From Parasponia andersonii (Eukaryota > Streptophyta > Magnoliopsida > Rosales > Cannabaceae), in NCBI GenBank assembly GCA_002914805.1, contig JXTB01000193.1:236505-300504 (forward strand): a stretch of 64,000 nt of DNA, read 5' to 3'. The translations under genes were made by a program, and so were the position numbers. Below the pieces are notes generated by a model, which did no database searches, was not told where the DNA came from, and saw nothing but the letters and a program-made list of their open reading frames with translations. Below, in pieces: positions 24,776-34,866 of this stretch. The stretch's first letter is position 1, and each line of letters begins with the position of its first letter.

Positions 24776-27167
24776 TCGGTTCCGAAGAGGTGGCAGCCTC
24801 CTTGGGTGGTTCAGAATGGCTCATTGTTTGAGGCTGTGGAGGAGGCGAGCTCGCTGGGATGTTCTCGAAGGCAACTTTTCATTTTTTAGAGTTGTCGACC
24901 TTCTCTTTCCCTTTCGATGACGGAGGAGTGCTCTCGGGTGTCTTGGATATGGACCCGAGAGTGGAGGGTGGTGCTCGCAGGCCGCTACCAATAACCATCT
25001 CTGTACAGATATATCAGTAAGCGAGGTGATATAATACAATGATAATTAGAAAATGTATATACATATGATTACCTTCTTCTTATTGAGGAGCTGGTGGTGA
25101 CGCTGTTTCTGGAGAAGAAGGTTCCGAAGTTGGAGAGGTGGCAGGTACTTTTATTTCCTAAGTCTGGAAGACGAGGTACTTATATCCGTCTGTTTTCTTG
25201 GCTTCTTTTTCTTCGAGCTCGAAGGTCTGGACAAACGGACAGGAGGGGTCAGGGAACGCGGCTCCCTTTGGAAGTAGACCACATGCGACCAGGTTCTTGG
25301 AAGTTCCAAGTACCTTCCAATCAAATTCCTTAATTGGAAGGTCGTTGATTTTGTACACACTCACGAGCTATTCCCTGGAAAGTCCGGGTCGTTCCCTATT
25401 GTCTGCGATGACATTCGAGTGCGATCAGGATAAATATAACAACACAGAAAAAGGCGATAAATTGAAAAACTACCTACTAAGATTTTGAAAGAAGCTGTTA
25501 TTCGCATAGTTAAAATGAAAAAAATGGATTTTTCCATTTTTCCATGTTGTTGCGAACCCCGTATATTGATTTTATTGTCTGGTTCGACCATTTGCTCGCA
25601 TAAAAGAAGCCAAGATCTGACGGATTTGATTTCACTTGGTAAAACTAAGCGGACTCTTCAGGAGAGGGGGAGTCTAAACCTAATTTGTGGTAAAGCATGT
25701 ACAAACGTACTATATATCTATATATATTAGGAGTCAGTTGGAAAGGGACGACCCCATAGTAGTCGATAATTGATTTTATGTATAGATGAAGTGGGAGGTG
25801 GACACCGCACTTGAGAACTACTTCAGAAAATGAGGCAATTCCGCGTGATGGTGTGTGTGGTCGATTGAATTCCATGGGTTGGCGAAGAGGGATGGCGATC
25901 TTATAGATGCATATGATTTTGCTGAGCTTGTTCGATGTGCAGCTCGTCCTTATATTGGTATATGACCAATTTTCCTCTACGTATTGATAGCCTGATGCAA
26001 AGGTAGGGGCATCCCTGATATGTCGAGGCCACTGGTCCTGAGGGAGGTCGCATATACGAGGACTATTTTTCCTGACCCTGTTATGTCTATCTCAGATTCT
26101 GTCTCAAGATAATCTTCAAGGTTTATGGAGCTAACACTGGAGTTCTCAGATTCTCCTGAGAATGCATTCCCTTTCCTAAAATTCTCACTACTAGACATCT
26201 GAAAAGAAATACGGATGGGTTTAGTCCTATGCAAGTATCAAGGATTTTCACTATGTGCTAGTAAATTTTGGGGGTTCACCCTAGGATTGTATTAACAAGC
26301 AAGCTCATCGAATTTTTTCTAATTGGTCTACGGATTCATAAAAATTGCTCGAGCAGTTCATCAAAAAAAAAAAAAATAAATAGGGTATCAGACCCTAGAA
26401 ACTCTTTCACGAGTTTGTCTTTGACCATTATCTAGTAAAGAGTTTATTCTATGAACCGGTAAAGGGGGATCTGAAAAATTTCCATTCCAGTTTGTCCGAA
26501 TATAGGATGTATTTCAATTCTTATAAATTAAAACTGAATAAGTTTTTCCGAGAACAGACGAAGAACAATAGGAAAGAAGAAATGTACTAACCTTTTTTCG
26601 AAAGCAGAGGGATTGAGACATGGTCTGAACTCTGTCAGAGAAGATACAGGAACTGTGCGAGCTAAAGAACGAAACGGCACTGTAGGGTTTGCTCTGAAAT
26701 ACTTCGGGATTTTAGAGAGATGGAAAATGAGAGAGTTTATAATGAAGAAGCAGAAGTGGATTGATTTCCGATATTTATTTCTCGAGCATCGCTAAATCAC
26801 AGCTATAGATCAAGGTATTTAATTTTCAGATCTAAAAGCTGAAGTTCATGCGGGATTTGATTTTTTCTGAAATTAATCAGTATCTCTCAAAATTTGAAAC
26901 GATTCGACTTAAAGACGATAGTTGGCATCATCGCTATCCTTAAGTCTCCTCGAGTTCTGCTATTTTTCTTAGAAAATGCGACACGTGTTTTCATCTGTCA
27001 GAAAAAGGTGCACATGATCTCGAGAAAGGTGAGATTTGAGATCTGGCGACTCTTCGACTCTTCAAGGATCTCAAGTCTAAGTCGTGACGTCGCATTTTTT
27101 AAGCTCTCACTTACATTAGAAGGAAGCTCCATTTTGTCCTAAAGAACTAATCGAGTTGGGAGGCAAT

Positions 27168-27789
27168 TGTTGTGCGGTCTAAAATCCTATGTTAGGTCGC
27201 ATGAGTAAGATTAAGTGCGACCTCATCCGAAAGAGTTGCATGCGACCTCCACCGCATAAGTTACGTGCGACCTCCTCCGAATAGGTTATGTGCGATCAGA
27301 ATGAAAAGGAGACTAGTCTACGCTTCGTCAAACAGATAACCTACAAGGAAAGGGAAACAAAAGTTTCTCTTTCAAGATCGACCAGTTACCCAATTTAAGT
27401 GGTTACCCAATTATATTGTTACTCAAATTGTATTATCCGATTGTATAGTTACCAATTCTCACAATTAGGAACATTGAGTTACCCTCATCTATATAAAGAG
27501 AGTTCAATGCTTCGGTGGGAGAGAACTTTTTCTGATCTAGAAAGACTGAGGAATTCTTGAGAGTGTTTTCTTCTTCTTTCCAGACAACATATTGTAGTTT
27601 TGAGTTCTTATAATTCTCCAGAAAATAGTGAAAAATAGTGGACGTAAGCTCATCTTTTTCGAGGCTGAACCACTATAAAATCTTTACCTCTTTATTTGCT
27701 TTGATTAATAACCTTTTTCATACAAGTCACGTCTCGTAATTTTTTCTAAATTTTTTCTAAATTTATTGTTGACAAAACCTCCATCAACA
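27168..27789 (+). repeat. 3' LTR of the Tat-lineage Gypsy element
   Basis: It opens TGTTGTGCGGTCTAAAATCC and closes CCTCCATCAACA, so the ends form the inverted pair TGTTG/CAACA. A short purine-rich GTTGGGAGGCAA precedes it and could be the polypurine tract. It carries an extra TTTTTTCTAAA unit near its end relative to the 5' copy. The ATTAG that follows matches four of five bases of the left flank. Confidence 0.92.
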
Positions 27790-27794
27790 ATTAG

Positions 27795-28381
27795 TTTTTT
27801 AGTTCTTAGAACCAATATTGTCACCTTCTATGTTACCCATCTACATTATGTTTATAAGATAGTGTGGCCCTTATTATGAACCACTAGTTAACATTTATTC
27901 GTAGAGTAATTGTACTTTCTTCTAACGTGAACGGTCCTCAGTTTGATATCATTAGAGGAATACTTAATGTACTTTTTTTTCTCATCTACATTTAACTCTC
28001 GTGTCTCACTGTTAAATACATGAATTTTATTATTCAATTTAATATTTTAATAATATAATAAATTATAGTAAAATTTATATATTAAGCAATGGAACACATC
28101 ATGCATCAAGTAGTGTAGAGTAGTAGAGAAAAAGAGAGTAAAATTAGCACTACTCATCTCTTTTTTATCTAAAAAATAGAAAAAACTAAGAACTATGAAT
28201 TATGAATAATGCTTTAGGATGACTAACACCACGCGAGATGTCAGTTTTTACAGTAAGATAGAATGACATCTCAGGTAGTCCCTCTATATAAGACCTAGTA
28301 AATAAAATACTGACATGATACTGAGCACCTCAAGGTGGCACGTAACATTACTCATGGATTATCCACTGTCTATTAAAGAAT
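27795..28381. other. Intergenic DNA between Gypsy and LINE
   Basis: AT-rich sequence with no open frame of note. I recognise no gene, RNA or element end here apart from the LINE target-site copy that begins at its right edge. Confidence 0.5.
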
Positions 28382-28395
28382 ATATAGTCATCATT
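28382..28395. repeat. Left target-site duplication of the LINE
   Basis: ATATAGTCATCATT here matches ATATAGTCGTCATT at 33810-33823, 13 of 14 bases. The right copy directly follows the poly(A) tail. Confidence 0.75.
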
Positions 28396-29224
28396 CAAAT
28401 AATCGGCTGGTAGAGAATCTGAGACTGAGCTTTTCTCTCTAATCCAGCGCCACCCCTATTTCTGTCAAAATCCTCTAGCAACTGACCAGCAACTTCATCT
28501 TTTAGATATATCTGGCGATTTCATAGAGGAAGCAGCAGCGACGCCACCTCACTCAGCCGATAAATGGTTGAGGAGATCTTTTAGCGAGATTATGAGAAGG
28601 TAGAGCTTTTAGCTCAGGAGTGCCCTTCAAGTTGCTTCTTTTTTGAATGCATGAACATATGAATTGCTCTACCTGATCCTTGTACCGCACTAGTCTCACT
28701 CTAGACCCAACTTTCGCCTCTAATACAAGCTACGTATACTTTTTTCTCTCAGCTTCAGTAGTCGGCAACTCAGCATTAAGAGGTATCTTCGGCACTTGGA
28801 CATCTCAAATTCAAGCCCACCTGCGTGACGCCCGCCACTTGCTCGACAAAAGTCTTTGTAAGAATTTGTGATTGTGTTTTGGTGGTGGAGCTGTGAGTTT
28901 TGGGTTTTATTGCCCTCACTGTATCTTTTATGTAATTGGTTGTGCTCGAGCTGGTTGTAGTGGGTATTTGGCCATGTTTTCAAGCATGGTCGATGAAATT
29001 TTAGGCGACTATGACGTATTCTCTTTTCACAAAAAGAATGATAATAATGCGTTTTTAGGTGGTGTGATTGAAACCACAAGTAATTCCACAAAACTTAGAA
29101 ATCTTGGCATTTTTTTTGCTAAGATTGTAGGGAATTTCAATGTTAATTCAGTGATTCTAAGCTACTAAATGGAAGGTTCAAAGTCTCCTTTGCTCGGTCA
29201 CTCTAATGATGTTACAGCAGCCTC

Positions 29225-30770
29225 TCAACCTATTTTGGAACAAGAAGTCACTACCTTATCATTAATCACTAAGTAGGATAAAGACTTATTAGTTTTACGC
29301 CTTTTAAGAATCACATGATAAAATGAAGTATTTTGGTCCCCTCCATTTAGCCATTTAATTCGACACTTGTGTCTCATACAAGAATCTTTCAAGGTTAAGG
29401 CATTATTAAGGGCAGCCAAAGCATCTGCCTCTTCTCGGAAAGCCTCATTAGAAAAATCATTAGCTTGCAACCTATTTTGAATCTCTGTAATCTTATCAAT
29501 AGCTCTGTTAACTATGGAAGACAAATCTCAAAAAATCTCCCAGTTCTAAGTGCGAAAAAAATTCTCGAGAAGCTTAAGTTTCTTCAAGAGACGAGAAGTG
29601 GAACAATCAGAAACTGGAGAATACCAAATGCAAGAAACTAAGTCCAAAAAGGTGGGGTCCTCGACCCAAATATTTAGGAAATAAAAGGATCGACGATGAA
29701 AAAATCACGGATCCCTCCCTAATAGAAGGATAGTAATCAGAATAAAGTCGGGATAAAGTACTACAAGACAGAGAAGACTAAAAATCGACAAACCCAGTAG
29801 AACACAAGGCCCTGTCCAAACGGGAGAGAACAAGATCTCTCGCTTTCTTACTAACTCTAGTGTATAATGCCCCTTTAGTATCCAAATCAACTAATGAAGA
29901 GGTAACCAAAAACTAGTAAATTCAAAATAAGAAGTAGAGTAGGTAATGTCAGTAGTCTCATAAGAGGTCAATATAACATTAAAATCACACATATCCCATT
30001 AAAAATGAGTGGCCATGTCCAAAAGGAACTCTATAAATCTCTCTTGGAAGAATAAGATAAAGCACTATAGACAAAGGAGCATCGAATCATTACCGAAGCC
30101 ACCACAATCTCAAGAGAGACATGTTGAGTATGGTTACAAAAGACAACTGGCCTTTGAAGTCTAATTAAAGCAAAAATCTAAATAGTTGGAGTGTCCATCT
30201 CATTAGTGCAAACTAATGTCAAACCAAGACCAGCCTAAAAAGAATCTAAAATAGCATCAAAAAAACAAAGCGACTTAGCCAAATATACCATATCAGGTCT
30301 ATAACGAAAATAAAAATTGCTAAGAGCAACTTGGGTATTCCTATTAAGATACCTCTACAATTCTAGAAAATTACCTTCATTTAGAAACAAATCATTGAGC
30401 AACCCAAAAAGGTAATACCGAAGTTAATGATCTTACCCTTCTAGAAGTAGCTCCAGTTGTACTAGAATCATCAAACACATCCTAACATTTTTACTAATAG
30501 AATCAATTACAACATTGATATTGTTTTCATCCCCATCCTTTTTACCAAAAACTAGCTTTGCATCCAAATCCTCTGTCTTACTAAAAAGGTTACCAGGAGA
30601 ATCTAGACGAACCGTTTGACTAATAGTAGGTGAATCTATAGGATCATCACCAAGGACTTCGTTAGCCCAAAGATTCTTATTCCCTATACCATCCTCAACT
30701 GCATCAACCTTCCCTTCGTATTGCTGCTTATACTATTGATTATTATGCTTCACCACTCTTTGAGCCATCT
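29225..30770 (-). pseudogene. Inverted LINE segment: ORF1 end, endonuclease, linker
   Basis: Read from right to left, it begins with an acidic ORF1-like tail (NNEMAQRVVKHNN, then DDPIDSPTISQTVRLDSP). It continues with endonuclease-type wording (VALSNFYFRYRPDMVYLAKS, then a late DHSPILLG-type region near 29720) and ends with an open 99-codon linker (29225-29524) containing RIKWLNGGDQNTSFYH. The phrase WLxxGDxNTxFFH is a hallmark just before the reverse transcriptase of plant LINEs. Confidence 0.75.
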
Positions 30771-30774
30771 CATT

Positions 30775-33670
30775 ATTCAGGTGATCATTCTATTATTCGT
30801 GAATATGTTCCCCATTTGATTATCTTGTTATATAATACTGATTTGTTATGCCTTTCGCTTGAGTAAAAAATTCAAAATACAGTTTTTGATATGGATCTTT
30901 TTAGTGCGCCAGAATTGGATGGATATAGTAAGAAATTTTTCTACTTTTGTTGGTCTATTATAGGCGACAACTTTGTTTCAACATTTCAGGAGTTCTTTCA
31001 CACCAATAAGATGTTCCCTAATATTAACTCAAATTTCATGGTTCTTATTCCAAAGGTCAAAGAGACAAATAAAATAGAGCAGTTTTGGCCTGTAACTTTG
31101 GAGAATTTCTTTTTCAAAGTTATCACTAAAATCCTTGCTACTAGACTAGTTCTTATTAGTTCTCGAATTATTTCTTCGAATCAGTTTGATTTTGTCCAAG
31201 GTAGACAGATGGGCAATTGTATAATGAGAGCCTCGGAATATTACAACTCCTTGGGTAATTCCACTTTCGGTGGTCATGTTGCTTTAAAGATTGATATTTG
31301 TGAGGCTTTTAACTCTATTAGGTGATCATTTGTTCTTGAGGTTCTTTGGTCTTTTGGCTTTTCGACTAACTTCACCAATTGGGTTTCGACTATTTTTAAT
31401 TCGGCTCGCATTTTTGTACTTCTTGATGGGACTTTTCATGGCATCTTTCGTTGCTCTCGAGGAGTCAGGCAAGGTGATCCTCTTTCTCCTTTAGATTTTT
31501 GCTTGCTGAGGAATTTTTGAATCGTTACTTAGCTCATTTATTCAACTCAAGAGCTATTGATTCTATCTTGCCACCTCGTGGTAAGAGTACTTTGACTCAT
31601 TTTTTGTATGCGGATGATATACTTATTTTCTGTAAAGCTTCCCCTAAGAATATGAGATCTATTCACTCGGTATTTGAGTTATATGGGTCTCTTTCAGGAT
31701 AAATAGTTAATTAGGAGAAGTCATATATCTACTTTGGTAAGGGTATCTCTTTTGCCAGAATTAGTGATTTGCTTTCTATTCGTGGTATGAAGCGAGGTGG
31801 AGAGTCGTTGTAATACTTAAGGGTTTCTTTGTTTGTAGGTGTTTTTTGACAACGGTGGTTGATTCATTGGATGGATAGTTTGTTGTCTAAATTTTGTTGT
31901 TGGATAGGTTTATCTCTTTCTTTGGCTGGTAGAATAGCTCTGATACGCTCTATGATTTATGGATTACTTCTTTATTTATTTCAGATTTACAAATGGCCAA
32001 ATTCTTTGTTATGAAAAATGACGAAGGCAATTCGCAATTTTATTTAGTTGGGTTCTATGCTATAAAAGAAGCATTTTCAAGCTTCTTAGAAGAAATGTTA
32101 TCGTCTTAAGGAGGATGGCGGTTTAAGACTTCATGATTTATCTATGCCTAACGAAACCCTGCTTAAAAGGTTCTCTTGAAAAATGATGACTATTGATTTT
32201 GGTTTATTCATCTATCTATGTGCTCGCTTCTTTAGAGGTAATGGTGATTTTCAGTATCAAATTACATCTTCTATTTGGACTAGACTCCGTCCTATGTGCA
32301 AGGATTTATGCAAAGAATCTCGTTGGTTGGTTGGTAGGCATTCCAAGGTCAAGTTTTTGACTGATAATTAGTTAGGTTCCCCGTTAATTGACTTAATTTC
32401 TTCTCCCATAGTTCTCGATCCTCCTTTAGAGAGTATAGTTAGTGATCTTCCGACGGACTCAGGTTGGTCCTTCCCCTCTACTTTTAAAGATCATTATCCG
32501 ACCATTGCAATTATAATTGAGTCAGTTGTGTATTTATATAGCCTGGATATCTTGTTTTGGATGGGTTATCTGGATGGTTTGGTTACCTATTCTGATGCAT
32601 ATGTCTGTATTTCTAGTTCTACAGATGATTGTTCTTTGGGAAATCAAATTCAATCTTATTTTATTCCTCTTTCAAGGTCGATTTTATTTTGGAGAACTCT
32701 TCATGACTGACTTCCTACTATGGCTTTATTGATGAGACAAGGTTTTAGTCCCCTGTCTTGTTGTTGCTTTTATTGCTCTTCCATAGAGGATTTGTCACAT
32801 ATTTTCCTTTATTGTCCTTTAGCCTAGCAGCTTTGGTCAGCTTTGTCATCCATCTTTTGTACTCATATTTTTCTAGAGGGCACTATAGTAAATCTTTGGG
32901 ATAAATTTCAGCATTGTTCTTTGAGTCTACAGCTTGTTTCTTTCTAGAAAGTTGGTCTGACTTCTATTTTTTGAATTATTTGGCATTTCTAGAATTTGGC
33001 TCTATTTGAGGATAAGAAGCCTTTCATTACATCTACATTGGTGCTTTTATGGTGCTTTATTATAGAGGCTGAGTCTCTAATTTCAGGTAATATGTTTAAT
33101 TCTATGATAGAGCTTATAATTTTGAGGGAGTTTCGTATTAGGGGTAGGCCCCAGAAGGCGCCTAAAATTATTAAAGTTGTCTAGAGGCCTCCTCCCCATT
33201 TCTGGATTAAGGTCAATACTAATAGTTCTGCTTTTAGTGCCCCAGGTCTCTCTGGGTGCCCAGGGGTGTTTAGGATACATCGGGAGTTTATTCGTGGTTG
33301 TTTCTCTATTCTTTTGGAAGTAGATTATTCTTTCGAGGCTGAGTTAGCAGCGATAATTCATGCGATTGATTTTGCTTGGAAGGGTTTCTGGTTGGAGAGT
33401 GATTCTGTTTATGTAGTTTCTATCTTGTTGTCTCATTCTTTAAAAGTTCCTGTTAGTTGGAAATCAGCTTGGTCTAGGGCTTTGGGATACATTGCTCAAA
33501 GGGATCTCGTCGTGACCTATATTTATTGTGAGGGTAATTACATTGTTGATTTTTTTGCTTCTCAAACACTTTTCATAATCTGTCTTACCTGGTGGTGGAC
33601 CGCTCCTTCTTTTATTTCTTCTTTTGTTTATAACGATTGTATTGCGAAGCCTAGTTATAGGTTTAGCTAA
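30775..33670 (+). pseudogene. LINE reverse transcriptase, zinc-knuckle and RNase H part
   Basis: It starts HSIIREYVPHLI, then DMDLFSAPELDGYSKKFF (family SAPGPDGF), then FMVLIPKV, ISSNQFDFVQGRQ, VALKIDICEAFNSI, RGVRQGDPLSP, and the catalytic FLYADDILIF near 31600. A CCCF...SHIFLYCPLA zinc-knuckle-like region lies near 32750. A plant-type RNase H lies at about 33200-33560 (FEAELAAIIHAIDFAW, then ESDSVYVV). Several stops and frame changes interrupt it, so it is inactive. Confidence 0.85.
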
Positions 33671-33809
33671 ATTTTTTTGCTCTTTTTAGTATTTGTTTAT
33701 GATTTTAGTCCTTAAGAAGTCAGGTTCATGTCCCCTTTTGACTAGGTATCTCTTCTTCTTCCTTCTTTTTTATTTCAATTTTCCTTTTTCTGTTGAAGTT
33801 TTAAAAAAA

Positions 33810-33823
33810 ATATAGTCGTCATT
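33810..33823. repeat. Right target-site duplication of the LINE
   Basis: ATATAGTCGTCATT directly after the A-rich tail; the single mismatch to the left copy is G for A. Confidence 0.75.
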
Positions 33824-34255
33824 ATTATTGATTCTTCACTAATTACGTATTGGTGCTTAAATAGTAACAAAACTGAAACATTTTACATTTGACAAAATAT
33901 GTATCTTGATATTGCATGAACCTATAATATTAGTCCTCAAAAATTCGGAAATAATTGAGTTGTAAACATTACTAATATTAAAATGTTTAAAGCATAGCCA
34001 TAAAATTAACACCTATATTTTTTTAGGGGTGAAAAAAAAACCTTACAGACTTGGCCAAATTTAAATACTAAAACTGTGTTTGGGGTTTAGCCAAAACATA
34101 TAGCTTCCGAGTCGGGACCCCGGACCCCAAGGCCCAAGCCCCCAAAGCCATGCTACCCCGTTGTGGCAAGCGCTGACACCAACAGAATCAATCTTTTTGT
34201 GCCAAAATCATTTGCCCAATTCAGCCGCACACAGTACTCTTGTCCACTCTCTCTC

Positions 34256-34299
<44 letters not shown>

Positions 34300-34866
34300 A
34301 ATCGTTCATTTTAGCATGTGAACAGATGGCCTTTGCCTCGGTCATAGTGCCTACTAGAGATCCAATACAATTACACTCAAGTTGAGGAAATAATATTTTT
34401 ACCTTTTAACCCTAGGAACCCCGAAAAAAAAAAACAGAAAAAAGTTGAGAGAGAAAATTAATAATAAGATTTCCCTCATTTATTTACATCATACTTTATT
34501 AACTTTAACAGTTAAAACACACCCCTAATCATTCAACCCCACCAAATTATTTCTCCCACTTTTTCTAATAAAAGAATTATTTTTAAAAAGTAAAAAGAAA
34601 ATAGAGAGAGAAAGAGAGAGAGAGAGGAGAGGCAAGAAAAACCAGAATACAGCGACCTGAGCTGGGGTCCCTTATTGCTCTTCTCTCTCAATTGAGTTTT
34701 CATACCACCAACCGCCATTTTCTTCTGTTTGAAGCTTCCTTTTCCATTGGCAGGACTCATGTCCCCCCATTCTACTCATTGCTAAAGAGACAGAGAATCA
34801 AAAGAAAAGAAAAGAAAGAAGGAAGAGAGAGAAATTGTGGTTATAAGGAAGAAGGAGGAGGTTATA
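33824..34866. promoter_or_regulatory. Reticulon upstream region and 5' leader, with microsatellites
   Basis: A (CT)n run of about 40 bases lies at 34259-34298 and a (GA)n run at about 34600-34626. The CT-rich stretch CTCTTCTCTCTCAATTGAG near 34678 is the sort of pyrimidine patch seen close to plant transcription starts. No clear TATA box was found within 200 bases of the start codon. The transcription start is not placed. Confidence 0.4.

Larger units (their letters stand above)
22726..26194 (-). pseudogene. Antisense gene of the Gypsy element (gypsy-type transposon domain plus coiled coil)
   Basis: Between integrase and the 3' LTR the minus strand holds coding remnants. At the N-terminal side (near 26194) is a serine-rich MSSSENFRKGNAFSGES. 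Near 25645-25840 is a segment GVHLPLHLYIKSIIDYYGVV, resembling the plant 'putative gypsy type transposon' domain (Pfam PF04195, from memory). Near 24821-25040 is a proline- and serine-rich linker. At the C-terminal side (22726-23300 and its duplicate) is a heptad-rich coiled coil such as LEEKVKELKKIISEH. Splice-like borders, GTAAGTACC and ATTCAG, bracket a short intron within each copy (copy 1 near 23295-23366). Antisense genes behind integrase are known in the Tat lineage; their function is unclear. This one is broken. Confidence 0.7.
15620..27789 (+). mobile_element. Ty3/Gypsy LTR retrotransposon, Tat lineage (fossil, structurally complete)
   Basis: The element has two LTRs of about 620 bases (15620-16243 and 27168-27789) that open TGTTG and close CAATA or CAACA, and near-matching 5-base flanks (TTTAG before, ATTAG after). 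A TTGGCGCTAGAAGG primer-binding-like stretch follows the 5' LTR. Gag, protease, reverse transcriptase, RNase H, a second archaeal-type RNase H and integrase follow in order. Two RNase H domains mark the Tat lineage. About 5 kb lie between integrase and the 3' LTR and hold an antisense gene. The coding part is broken many times and cannot be active. The LTRs differ at about 40 of 610 positions, mostly transitions, which suggests an insertion a few million years old. Confidence 0.93.
28396..33809 (+). mobile_element. Plant L1-type LINE with an inverted middle segment
   Basis: A single insertion of about 5.4 kb is framed by 14-base target-site duplications and ends in a short poly(A). The left part (28396 to about 29235) reads on the + strand and looks like a 5' leader and ORF1 start (MVEEI, near 28566). 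The middle (about 29236-30770) reads on the minus strand and holds the end of ORF1, endonuclease remnants and the linker RIKWLNGGDQNTSFYHVI. The right part (about 30775-33809) reads on the + strand: reverse transcriptase, zinc-knuckle region, RNase H and 3' tail. The linker at the far left of the inverted block would join HSIIREYVPHLI at the start of the right part with only about 60 bases missing, so this is an inversion, not two elements. Frames are interrupted by several stops. Confidence 0.75.

Noticed and set aside
24732-25488. Several + strand frames in the 3' part of the Gypsy element
   Set aside because: They are shadows of the antisense gene; no domain was recognised on this strand.
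28396-30770. Two separate LINE insertions head to head
   Set aside because: One pair of target duplications encloses all three blocks, and the block ends match each other if the middle is turned round.
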